This document shows, piece after piece, positions 56,380-64,000 of a stretch of DNA of 64,000 bases. Source of the DNA: Shewanella putrefaciens. Lineage in GTDB: Bacteria > Pseudomonadota > Gammaproteobacteria > Enterobacterales > Shewanellaceae. The stretch's first letter is position 1; each line of letters begins with the position of its first letter. Location of the stretch: positions 3,720,001 through 3,784,000 of the forward strand of contig NZ_CP066370.1 in the NCBI RefSeq assembly GCF_016406325.1, in the 5' to 3' direction. The notes under the pieces are model-generated. The model did no database searches. It worked only from the letters and a program-made list of their open reading frames with translations, and was not told the DNA's origin. The translations under genes were made by a program, and so were the position numbers.

Positions 56380-57579
56380 ATGTCCCATTCAGCGCTTAAT
56401 TCTTTTGATGATTTTTACCAGCTTTTGGCTGACAGCTTGGCGAAGAATAGTCTGATCAAACTATTGTTGAGTAAGTACCGAGGGACAGATAAAAGCCTGC
56501 AGCGCATCACGATTCGGCCGATCAGTTTGCAAAATGAGCCTATGCTGTCGTTTGTGTATCAACACCAGACGAATCACATCACTAAAAACCTGAGTTATGA
56601 CGAAGGGTTAGCCAGCATAAAACTGTTACTCGGTAGCGATTTTAAGAGTGCCCACTTAGCCACGGCAGAGGCAGAAGTTCAGCTTGAGATCAGCAAAAAA
56701 GGCAAAGTCCAAATCAGCACACATAACGTTAAACAAACCGTAGCTGCGCCGTTAGAACATGACCGTGAGAAAAAACGTTTTGTGGATATCGAACGTCCCT
56801 TCCTGACCAAGCTAGGTGTGACTGACAGCCAGCATAATGTGATCCCTGCGATGTCGCGTAAATGGAAGCAAATCAATAAATTTATTGAGGTTTTCAGCCA
56901 AGCACTCGAAGCCTCACCCCACAAGAATGACCAACCGATCAATGTGGTCGATTTTGGGTCTGGCAAAGGCTATCTCACCTTTGCAATCCATGACTACCTG
57001 CGCCACAGCCTACATAATGATGCGCAGGTGACTGGAGTAGAATTACGTCAAGCCTTAGCCGATTTATGTAATGAAACGGCGGCTACGCTGGATCATCAAG
57101 GATTGTCATTTGTCTGCGGCGATGTGAGAACCCATGCGCCTAAGCAAACCGATGTGATGATCGCGCTGCACGCCTGCGATATCGCCACTGACTATGCGAT
57201 TCATTATGGTATCCGCGCCAATGCCGACATCATCATGTGTTCACCTTGCTGCCATAAACAAATTCGCCCGCAGATGCACAGCCCAGAATTGTTTAAACCT
57301 ATGCTGCAATATGGGGTGCACATGGGCCAACAGGCTGAAATGGTGACAGATTCATTACGTGCGCTATTTTTGGAAGCCAATGGTTATGCGACTAAGGTGT
57401 TTGAATTTATCAGCCTAGAACATACCAATAAAAATAAGATGATTTTGGCCGTTAAAAAGTCGCAGCATAACCCGAAAGACAGCGCCGTAATACTCGCGCA
57501 AATTGCTGACATTAAAGCCTATTACGGTATCAAGGAACACTGCTTAGAAACCTTACTCGCGCAAACCCAAGCCGATTAA
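56380..57579 (+). CDS. SAM-dependent methyltransferase (PF13679, METTL25-like)
   Basis: About 399 residues from the ATG at 56380 (MSHSALNSFDDFYQLLADSL); the frame is open eight residues further. The C-terminal methyltransferase domain has the SAM-binding motif VVDFGSGKGYLTFAIHDYL (about 199-217), VTGVELRQALADLCNE (motif II), MIALHACDIATDYAI and CSPCCHKQIRPQ (about 293-304). The N-terminal 180 residues form a family-specific helical domain. The SPCCH sequence resembles the METTL25 class, whose substrates are not settled in bacteria. Confidence 0.85.
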   Translation: MSHSALNSFDDFYQLLADSLAKNSLIKLLLSKYRGTDKSLQRITIRPISLQNEPMLSFVYQHQTNHITKNLSYDEGLASIKLLLGSDFKSAHLATAEAEVQLEISKKGKVQISTHNVKQTVAAPLEHDREKKRFVDIERPFLTKLGVTDSQHNVIPAMSRKWKQINKFIEVFSQALEASPHKNDQPINVVDFGSGKGYLTFAIHDYLRHSLHNDAQVTGVELRQALADLCNETAATLDHQGLSFVCGDVRTHAPKQTDVMIALHACDIATDYAIHYGIRANADIIMCSPCCHKQIRPQMHSPELFKPMLQYGVHMGQQAEMVTDSLRALFLEANGYATKVFEFISLEHTNKNKMILAVKKSQHNPKDSAVILAQIADIKAYYGIKEHCLETLLAQTQAD

Positions 57580-57604
57580 CAGCCGGCGGTTTACTGGCAA
57601 AGCA

Positions 57605-58042
57605 TTAGAACTTGGCACTCACCACAACCCCGTTGAAATTGAGGCAATCTTTAATTCTTTGCTGCTGAACCGCGCTAAGGGTGTCGATATCGTGGAAGGC
57701 GAACGCTGAGTGTTCGTGACTCAATTGGATCGGCAATGGCTCGTCTTCTACCCCATCTTTTGCCACTTCAGGCAACAGTAATTCGCATCGAAAAATAAAG
57801 GCTTGGGACTGATAGGCGCTGTGATAATACACACCGCTCAAATAGTTCACCCGCACACTTAAGCCTAATTCCTCTTGGCATTCACGCACCAAGGCCTCGT
57901 GAATCGTTTCGCCTGGTTCGAGTGCGCCGCCGGGTAAACCCCAAGCAAAATTACCGTAATTGGCCTTAAGCAACAGCACTTGTCCCAGCGCATTGGTAAT
58001 AACCGCGTGGCTGCTCAATCTAAAGGTATCGTTAAAGGCCAC
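57605..58042 (-). CDS. NUDIX hydrolase
   Basis: 145 residues from a GTG start with AAGGATAAT upstream. The NUDIX box GALEPGETIHEALVRECQEELGL, split here as GALEPGETIHEALV and RECQEELGL, sits at about 38-60 and matches the GX5EX7REUXEEXGU pattern. It is a cytosolic pyrophosphohydrolase on a nucleoside-diphosphate-linked substrate that I cannot specify. It is convergent with the methyltransferase gene. Confidence 0.9.
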   Translation of the reverse strand: MAFNDTFRLSSHAVITNALGQVLLLKANYGNFAWGLPGGALEPGETIHEALVRECQEELGLSVRVNYLSGVYYHSAYQSQAFIFRCELLLPEVAKDGVEDEPLPIQLSHEHSAFAFHDIDTLSAVQQQRIKDCLNFNGVVVSAKF

Positions 58043-58438
58043 TCAATTATCCTTGCATGTCTGTTCGGTACGAATTGAAGCTTCTTTCTGTGTCACGCCA
58101 ACGCTTCGCACTCCTTAACTCTTTGCTTAAACCGCTTATAGCATCAATACCGATTTCACCGTTAAATATCTCGATGCTAATCCTTATTTCGCTGCTGTCC
58201 TGTTTTAACCATTTTTACGTGATTGGTTTTATCACAATTTGCCACGTAACTTAAGCGATTCGCCCTTTCACGACCTCTCACTGACCTTTAACTTAATCCC
58301 TCATGTTGACATAAATACCGCTAAGGCCAACACTCAATGGTGAATTTTCATACAAACATATAATGACACAACAGTGGGTTAGATAAGAGCAGTGCAACAA
58401 CGCCAGTATCTGCCCTTCAGTTAAGATAAGGAATCATC

Positions 58439-59929
58439 TTGAATACTCTACTCCTTGGCAAAGGTGAGCAACAGGTTCACTTACATCTTAAATACGCTAA
58501 TCGTCACGGACTCATTGCGGGCGCGACGGGTACGGGAAAGACAGTATCATTAATGAGTATCGCCGAAGGGTTTTCGCGCCAAGGCGTGCCAGTGTTTATC
58601 ACAGATGTTAAAGGGGATATTTCTGGCCTAGCGATCATGGGTACACCCAGTGAAAAACTGTTACAAAGGGCGGCTAGCATTGGCATTGAGGATTATCAAA
58701 ATGAGGCCAACCCTGTAGTATTTTGGGATTTAGCCGGTGTTCAAGGGCATCCTTTACGCACCACTGTCAGTGAAATGGGCCCGACCTTACTCAGCCGAAT
58801 TTTAGAACTGAATGACACCCAAAGCAGTATTTTGGATATCGTCTTCCAACTGGCTGACGACCAAGGATTACTGCTGCTCGATTTAGATGATCTGCGTGCT
58901 ATGCTGACACTGGTCGCTGATGAGCGCAAAGAAATCTCGGTTAAATATGGTCTGATCAGTGCCCAATCCCTCGCGGCGATTCAACGTGCCGTTTTAGGGT
59001 TAGAACGTGATGGTGGCAAAGACTTTTTCGGTGAACCAGCCTTACAGCTTGAAGATTTAATGCGTACTAATTTACAAGGGCGCGGCATCATCAATTTACT
59101 CGCTGCGAATAAACTGATTTTAACGCCACGTTTATATTCAAGTTTTCTATTATGGTTACTCTCCGAGCTATTTGAAAACCTGCCAGAGGTTGGCGATCTT
59201 GATAAACCTAAATTGGTGTTTTTTATTGATGAGGCACATCTCCTCTTCGAGGGTTGCCCGCCCAGTTTATTAAAGCGTATTGAGCAGATCATGCGCCTTA
59301 TTCGCTCAAAAGGTGTTGGCGTTTATTTCTGCTCACAATTCCCTGATGATGTCCCCAATGAAATCCTCGGTCAATTAGGTAATCGTATTCAACATGCGCT
59401 GCGGGCCTATACGCCAAGGGATCAAAAGGCGGTCAAAACCGCCGCTGAAACTTTTGTCCCCAACCCTAAACTGGTTGTCAGCGAGGTGATATCTCAACTC
59501 GCAGTGGGTGAAGCCTTAGCCTCAATGCTTGCCGATAAGGGCGTACCCACTATGGTAGAGCGCGCCTTAATTGCTCCGCCCCGCTGTCGCATGGGGCCAG
59601 CAACGACTGAAGAACTAAAACAAATCCGCGCGCAGAGTCCAATTGGCGGTAAATACGATACGTTAGTCAACCGCGAATCGGCCTATGAATTACTCCACCA
59701 AAGACGAACAGAAAACACCGCGGCCACTAGCGCACCGATAATAGAAGCCACACCTCATCATCAGGCCGATGAACAAGGTTGGTTTAGCGAGCTTATTTTT
59801 GGAAATAAACGCCGACAAGGTTTAGCACAGACCCTTTCTAAACAGGCGGCGCGTACCGTTGGCAACCAATTAGGAAAACAAATTTTACGCGGGATACTCG
59901 GTGGCATATTAGGGAAGTCCTCCCGTTAG
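58439..59929 (+). CDS. HerA-like DUF853 ATPase
   Basis: 496 residues initiated at TTG, supported by AAGGA six bases upstream; no ATG is available nearby. It has a Walker A motif (GATGTGKTVSLMSIAEGF, about 27-44), a Walker B region in LVFFIDEAHLLF (about 260-271), and an Arg-finger region after GVGVYFCSQFPDDVPN. The DUF853/HerA-like helicase family contains hexameric DNA-translocating ATPases of uncertain role. The C-terminal 90 residues are a variable tail ending ILRGILGGILGKSSR. No partner nuclease (NurA-like) is adjacent. Confidence 0.9.
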   Translation: MNTLLLGKGEQQVHLHLKYANRHGLIAGATGTGKTVSLMSIAEGFSRQGVPVFITDVKGDISGLAIMGTPSEKLLQRAASIGIEDYQNEANPVVFWDLAGVQGHPLRTTVSEMGPTLLSRILELNDTQSSILDIVFQLADDQGLLLLDLDDLRAMLTLVADERKEISVKYGLISAQSLAAIQRAVLGLERDGGKDFFGEPALQLEDLMRTNLQGRGIINLLAANKLILTPRLYSSFLLWLLSELFENLPEVGDLDKPKLVFFIDEAHLLFEGCPPSLLKRIEQIMRLIRSKGVGVYFCSQFPDDVPNEILGQLGNRIQHALRAYTPRDQKAVKTAAETFVPNPKLVVSEVISQLAVGEALASMLADKGVPTMVERALIAPPRCRMGPATTEELKQIRAQSPIGGKYDTLVNRESAYELLHQRRTENTAATSAPIIEATPHHQADEQGWFSELIFGNKRRQGLAQTLSKQAARTVGNQLGKQILRGILGGILGKSSR

Positions 59930-60243
59930 TTTGGTTATTGTGCAATACAGTGCCACCGATCGCATATTTTATAGACAAGTTAACACTACCATTAGCGCTA
60001 ATTATTCTAAGCATGGAGTGGATCCTACTGCGGATTTCAGTGATAAGATTATTTTGCGAGTACAGCTCAAAGAGGCAAACAAATTCAAATAAATTATCAA
60101 TGATTTTAAATGATTGTGATTTAAAAATGTTGTAATTCGAGATTTAACGTTTCGCTTTAATCAGGACATCATGGAATAGGTTCAATGCGTATGGCTTACA
60201 TGATTAGCCTGATGAACAACCACAAAAGTACATGGAGTTAGCT
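59930..60243. other. intergenic region after the DUF853 gene
   Basis: About 310 bases with low coding signal. A 65-residue frame at 59938 is open, but has no ribosome-binding site and no pattern of a real protein. The downstream end holds the leader of the 40-residue gene. Confidence 0.45.
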
Positions 60244-60366
60244 ATGAGTAAAGAGCAAAAAAATCGCAAAGAGTCCAAGAAGCAGCCGTTAATGTCTGCA
60301 AAAGAAAAAAGAGCAGCAAAACACGCTAAAAATGCTTCAAAAGGTTTCTTAGATAACACTAAATAG
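60244..60366 (+). CDS. 40-residue Lys-rich conserved small protein
   Basis: A short gene with GGAG seven bases before the ATG. The protein begins MSKEQKNRKESKKQPLMSAK and continues with EKRAAKHAKNASKGFLDNTK. About half the residues are Lys, Arg or Ser, so it probably binds nucleic acid or is unfolded. Similar Lys-rich MSKE...KK proteins occur widely in Gammaproteobacteria (from memory). A hairpin follows at 60403-60432, consistent with a monocistronic unit. Confidence 0.7.
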   Translation: MSKEQKNRKESKKQPLMSAKEKRAAKHAKNASKGFLDNTK

Positions 60367-60402
60367 TGTCCTGTTATTAAAGGAGTCATCCTCAAATAAC
60401 AC

Positions 60403-60432
60403 AAATAGGGTTAACTTAGGTTAGCCCTATTT
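60403..60432 (+). terminator. terminator after the 40-residue gene
   Basis: AAATAGGG (60403-60410) pairs with CCCTATTT (60425-60432), extended by further pairing of TTAAC with GTTAG with one mismatch. The T tract is short. Confidence 0.7.
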
Positions 60433-60604
60433 ATTGCCTCAAACCAAACAGTAATCAAACCTCCGTTTTATCATGTAACAACTCCGCTATCGACTATAGC
60501 CTAATTGACCTTTTTTAGGTTTTATGCGGTTATATTAAGCTGATTATGCTATTCCCTACTCGAAAGAACCTATATAACACAATAAAAAACAAGGATATTT
60601 CAAT

Positions 60605-61561
60605 ATGAAAATCAACAAACATTTTGTCGCCATCGGTGTCGCAATCACACTCTCTCTCAGTGCTGCCACTATGGCCGCAGCCCCTGCATTTATCAACATA
60701 CTCACAGGTGGAACTAGTGGTGTTTACTATCCTATAGGTGTGGCCTTGTCTCAACTCTATGGTAGTGGGATCGAAGGTGCTAAAACCTCTGTTCAAGCAA
60801 CAAAAGCCTCTGTAGAAAATCTTAATCTACTGCAATCGGGTCGTGGTGAATTAGCTTTTGCATTAGGTGACTCAGTGTCAGCCGCCTACCAAGGTGATGT
60901 TGATGCAGGCTTTAATAAACCTTTAGATAAAATTAGAGTCATTGCCGCGGCTTACCCTAATTACATCCAAATTGTTGCCAATAAAGAATCGGGTATTAAA
61001 ACCTTAGCCGATTTAAAGGGTAAGCGCATCTCCGTTGGCGCCCCTAAATCGGGGACAGAACTCAATGCCAGAGCCATTTTTAAGGCTGCTGGATTAAGTT
61101 ACGCAGATATGGGGAAAGTTGAATTTTTACCCTATGCAGAATCCGTTGAATTGATCAAAAATCGTCAATTAGATGCAACGCTACAATCATCAGGTTTAGG
61201 TATGGCGGCAATCCGCGATCTCGCCGCTACTATGCCTATCAACTTTGTCGAAATTCCTGAGGATATCGTACTCAACATAAATAATCCTGCCTATCAACAT
61301 GGTGTCATCCCCGCCTCAACCTACGAAGGTCAAACGACGGATGTGTCTACCGTTGCGATAGAAAATTTACTGGTAACCCATAATGGCGTCTCAGATGATT
61401 TAGCCTATCAAATGACTAAAATTATGTTCACGAATCTTGAACGTCTCGGCAATGCACACTCTGCAGCCAAAACCATTAACCTCGAAAATGCAACGAAAAA
61501 TCTACCCATTCCACTACATCCTGGTGCTGAGCGTTATTACAAAGAAGTGGGCGCGCTCTAA
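60605..61561 (+). CDS. TAXI-family TRAP solute-binding protein
   Basis: 318 residues with AAGGATATT upstream. A signal peptide (VAIGVAITLSLSAATMAAA) precedes a TAXI periplasmic binding protein: FINILTGGTSGVYYPIG, then SVQATKASVENLNLL and the AYPNYIQIVA block, and RISVGAPKSGTELNARAI. TAXI proteins feed the TRAP fused permease; the substrate is unknown, often glutamate or dicarboxylate-like. It heads an operon with the permease and the DUF1850 gene. Confidence 0.9.
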   Translation: MKINKHFVAIGVAITLSLSAATMAAAPAFINILTGGTSGVYYPIGVALSQLYGSGIEGAKTSVQATKASVENLNLLQSGRGELAFALGDSVSAAYQGDVDAGFNKPLDKIRVIAAAYPNYIQIVANKESGIKTLADLKGKRISVGAPKSGTELNARAIFKAAGLSYADMGKVEFLPYAESVELIKNRQLDATLQSSGLGMAAIRDLAATMPINFVEIPEDIVLNINNPAYQHGVIPASTYEGQTTDVSTVAIENLLVTHNGVSDDLAYQMTKIMFTNLERLGNAHSAAKTINLENATKNLPIPLHPGAERYYKEVGAL

Positions 61562-61590
61562 ATATTTTGTGCGACCTATTTACTAATACA

Positions 61591-61625
61591 CATTGGGGAT
61601 ATTAACGACATTAATATCCCCAATG
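61591..61625 (+). other. perfect 15-bp hairpin between the TAXI and permease genes
   Basis: The arm CATTGGGGATATTAA (61591-61605) pairs perfectly with TTAATATCCCCAATG (61611-61625) around CGACA. No T tract follows, and the permease ATG is 39 bases downstream. It probably protects the mRNA of the binding-protein gene, giving more binding protein than permease (inference). Confidence 0.85.
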
Positions 61626-61664
61626 CTGCACCACCCTCTGTAGTCTAATGCTGTGAGGCATAAT

Positions 61665-63698
61665 ATGAGCGATCCACAACAAGGTTTGGGTGCCAATACT
61701 GGCGACTGGCCCAAGGCGCTGTTTTATACAGCTCTTATTTTCTCCATTTTTCAGATTATTACTGCTGCGTTTCATCCAGTATCCACCCAAGTATTGCGGG
61801 CAACCCATGTGGGCTTTTTGCTACTTGTGGTTTTTTTAAGTTATCCCGCTGTGGGGAAATCTCGGCCATGGCAGCCCTTAGCTTGGTTACTCGGCATTGC
61901 AGGCATGGCAACTGCGGCCTATCAATGGGTTTTTGAAGCTGATTTGATCCAACGCTCAGGCGAACTCACTGATGCGGATATGGTGATAGGTATTATTCTG
62001 ATTGTCTTAGTATTTGAAGCTGCTAGACGGGTAATGGGTTGGGCACTCCCGATCATTTGTTGCATTTTTTTGGCTTACGGTTTATTTGGCCAATATCTTC
62101 CAGGTGAATTAATGCACCGTGGTTATGGAGTTGACCAAATAATCAATCAATTAGCCTTTGGGACTGAAGGGTTATACGGTACGCCAACCTATGTATCTGC
62201 AACGTATATTTTCCTGTTTATTCTGTTTGGAGCTTTTTTAGAACAGGCGGGAATGATCCGATTATTTACCGATTTTGCTATGGGATTATTTGGCCACAAA
62301 CTGGGCGGCCCTGCAAAAGTTGCTGTGGTGTCATCCGCCATGATGGGCACTATTACGGGCTCAGGCGTTGCAAATGTGGTGACTACCGGACAATTTACGA
62401 TCCCCCTAATGAAACGCTTTGGCTATCGTCCCGCATTTGCCGGTGGCGTTGAAGCAACCTCCAGTATGGGCAGCCAAATTATGCCGCCCATCATGGGCGC
62501 CGTCGCGTTTATTATGGCTGAAACCATTAACGTGCCCTTTATTGAAATTGCTAAAGCCGCACTGGTTCCTGCATTACTGTATTTCTGCTCCGTATTCTGG
62601 ATGGTGCACTTAGAAGCCAAACGCGCCAATCTTTCAGGCTTACCTAAAGATCAGTGTCCCGATCCTTGGGCGGCAATAAAAGCGCGTTGGTATCTGCTTA
62701 TCCCGTTGTTTATTTTAATTTACTTGCTATTTTCAGGCAGAACACCGCTATTCTCAGGCATGGTGGGTTTAGCACTTACCTCAATCGTGATTTTAGGTTC
62801 AGCAATCGTATTAAGGTTGCCATCAAAGGCGATGCGTTTTGCATTTTGGATAGCCTTAGGTGTACTTTGCGCTGGTTTTTTCCAACTCGGCATTGCCGTT
62901 GTATTTGCGGTTATCGCCCTATTAGTTGCGGTATGTTGGTTTATTAAAGGCGGCAAAGAAACCCTCGTTATCTGCTTGCATGCATTGGTAGAGGGTGCTC
63001 GTCATGCGGTGCCTGTGGGTATCGCCTGTGCCCTCGTAGGTGTCATTATCGGCATAGTGTCACTCACAGGTATAGCTTCTACTTTTGCCAGCTATATATT
63101 GGCCGTAGGGCAAGATAACCTCTTCCTATCACTTGTGTTAACTATGCTCACTTGCCTTGTTTTGGGCATGGGTATTCCGACTATCCCAAACTACATTATC
63201 ACCAGCTCAATTGCCGCGCCTGCCCTACTGGATTTAGGCGTACCGCTGATTGTGTCCCATATGTTTGTATTCTATTTTGGCATTATGGCAGATCTAACTC
63301 CTCCAGTAGCGTTAGCTTGCTTTGCAGCGGCTCCCATTGCTAAGGAATCGGGGCTTAAAATTAGTCTATGGGCAATTCGTATCGCGATTGCAGGCTTTGT
63401 GATCCCTTTTATGGCGGTATACGACCCCGCCTTAATGTTACAAAGCGATAGCTGGTTAGCCACGGGATTTGTCGTGCTTAAAGCAACGGTAGCGATTGGT
63501 ATTTGGGGCGTGATATTTACGGGTTTCCTGTTACAAAAACTCTATTGGTGGGAACGTCTTATCGGCTTCCTAGCCGGTGCAAGTTTAATTCTTGCTACCC
63601 CACTGAGTGATGAAATTGGCTTTGGTCTCGCACTCTTGTTTATCCTGCAACACAGTTGGCGCGCCAGAAAACTAAAACGCCTTATGGAACAAGGATAA
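61665..63698 (+). CDS. TRAP transporter fused permease (TAXI type)
   Basis: About 677 residues from the ATG at 61665 (MSDPQQGLGANTGDW), with TGAGG upstream; a GTG four codons earlier is also open. It fuses the small DctQ-like and large DctM-like parts and has 16 or more helices. Signature blocks: VVSSAMMGTITGSGVANVVTTGQFTIP (about 230, read in parts), EATSSMGSQIMPPIMGAVAFIMAE, and GMGIPTIPNYIITSSIAAPA. It imports the TAXI ligand with a sodium or proton gradient. Follows the binding-protein gene. Confidence 0.92.
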   Translation: MSDPQQGLGANTGDWPKALFYTALIFSIFQIITAAFHPVSTQVLRATHVGFLLLVVFLSYPAVGKSRPWQPLAWLLGIAGMATAAYQWVFEADLIQRSGELTDADMVIGIILIVLVFEAARRVMGWALPIICCIFLAYGLFGQYLPGELMHRGYGVDQIINQLAFGTEGLYGTPTYVSATYIFLFILFGAFLEQAGMIRLFTDFAMGLFGHKLGGPAKVAVVSSAMMGTITGSGVANVVTTGQFTIPLMKRFGYRPAFAGGVEATSSMGSQIMPPIMGAVAFIMAETINVPFIEIAKAALVPALLYFCSVFWMVHLEAKRANLSGLPKDQCPDPWAAIKARWYLLIPLFILIYLLFSGRTPLFSGMVGLALTSIVILGSAIVLRLPSKAMRFAFWIALGVLCAGFFQLGIAVVFAVIALLVAVCWFIKGGKETLVICLHALVEGARHAVPVGIACALVGVIIGIVSLTGIASTFASYILAVGQDNLFLSLVLTMLTCLVLGMGIPTIPNYIITSSIAAPALLDLGVPLIVSHMFVFYFGIMADLTPPVALACFAAAPIAKESGLKISLWAIRIAIAGFVIPFMAVYDPALMLQSDSWLATGFVVLKATVAIGIWGVIFTGFLLQKLYWWERLIGFLAGASLILATPLSDEIGFGLALLFILQHSWRARKLKRLMEQG

Positions 63699-63743
63699 GC
63701 CTTTGGGAGCATTAAAAATTAAAGGCACAAAGAGGGAAAAGAA

Positions 63744-64000
63744 ATGCTAGGCCTATGTTTGGGCCTAGCGGGCACTCTGTGGGCACAAGTGCCCACAGAT
63801 CATTTCACCTTGGCATGGCACCACAGCATAGAAAAAATCCGTTGGGAGGAAGATTATCGCGTTACCCCTAAAGGCTTGGTCTTAGTAGAAGCCAGAGTAA
63901 AAGGCACTGGTGCCGGAATGGAAATTCCCGATGAGGCTTATCTTATGGACGGTAGTTGGCATTATCATCCAACATTACCCATTTTGCCGACATTAAGATT
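63744..64000 (+). CDS. DUF1850 protein (partial, runs off the window)
   Basis: Only the first 85 or so codons are present, from an ATG at 63744 with GAGGGAAAA upstream. A hydrophobic N-terminus (MLGLCLGLAGTLWA) is followed by the DUF1850 pattern: HFTLAWHHSIEKIRWEEDYR, then LVLVEARVKGTGAGMEIP and the DGSWHYHPTLPILPTL block. DUF1850 genes are regular neighbours of TAXI-TRAP transporters. Probably an exported accessory protein of the transport system. It is codirectional, 45 bases after the permease. Confidence 0.85.
   Translation, partial: MLGLCLGLAGTLWAQVPTDHFTLAWHHSIEKIRWEEDYRVTPKGLVLVEARVKGTGAGMEIPDEAYLMDGSWHYHPTLPILPTLR

Noticed and set aside
58057..58254. 65-residue open frame divergent from the NUDIX gene
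   Set aside because: No convincing ribosome-binding site and no family pattern; probably chance in the leader region of the DUF853 gene.
59938..60135. 65-residue hydrophobic open frame after the DUF853 gene
   Set aside because: Starts nine bases after the DUF853 stop without a ribosome-binding site and has no recognisable fold or domain.

Overview
The window reads as a chromosomal segment of a Shewanella species (Gammaproteobacteria, moderate G+C). The main reasons are the octahaem sulfite reductase locus (SirA type) with its own haem-lyase genes, a TorF-family outer-membrane protein, a TAXI-type TRAP transporter with a DUF1850 gene, and the general gene content. This is recognition from protein families, not a database search. 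No rRNA, tRNA, CRISPR array, integrase or complete insertion sequence was seen.

Layout. 0.2-9.3 kb: small hypothetical genes, a two-receiver protein, HU-alpha, a TorF-like outer-membrane protein, RimK, and a minus-strand signalling trio (CHASE-PAS histidine kinase, single-domain receiver, REC-GGDEF-EAL protein) that points to c-di-GMP output. 9.6-18.2 kb: housekeeping and unknown genes, including a DUF1704 (MATCAP-like) protein, an AlsT symporter whose N-terminus is separated from the rest by a frameshift in a CT tract, a beta-CASP metallo-hydrolase, and MscL. 18.3-25.2 kb: a CzcCBA-type heavy-metal RND efflux operon with a Cys/His-rich small exported protein upstream. 25.2-31.0 kb: arfB, aroQ, an SDR, ubiD and fre. 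31.0-33.4 kb: repeat island 1, containing one AT-rich orphan membrane-protein gene.

33.4-47.3 kb is the functional centre: a divergent locus for dissimilatory sulfite reduction. On the minus strand are sirA (octaheme cytochrome c with seven CXXCH and one CX15CH haem site), a rhodanese, an FKBP prolyl isomerase, a CcmI-like TPR protein, and a nosLDFY-type copper-delivery module with no nosZ. On the plus strand are a dedicated CcmF, a CcmH/NrfF-like protein and a CcmG-like thioredoxin. The known MccA/SirA family uses a haem-copper active site, so NosLDFY most plausibly supplies copper to SirA. The CcmF/H/G trio plausibly attaches the unusual CX15CH haem. No NrfC/NrfD-like quinol dehydrogenase is in this window. 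A ToxR-like membrane regulator and a flavin reductase follow the nos genes.

47.4-53.9 kb: MazG-like and Cdd1-like small proteins, an AI-2E family permease, nitronate monooxygenase, ubiA and uvrD. 53.9-56.3 kb: repeat island 2, with the same plan as island 1 (same repeat families on each side, one minus-strand orphan gene), here encoding a protein with a HEPN-like RX4H motif. 56.4-64 kb: a METTL25-like methyltransferase, a NUDIX hydrolase, a HerA-like DUF853 ATPase, a 40-residue Lys-rich protein, and a TAXI TRAP operon whose DUF1850 gene runs off the right edge.

The most unusual signals are the copper module coupled to SirA, the loss of one cysteine in the dedicated CcmH-like protein, the two repeat-bracketed orphan-gene islands with matching architecture, and the alsT frameshift.
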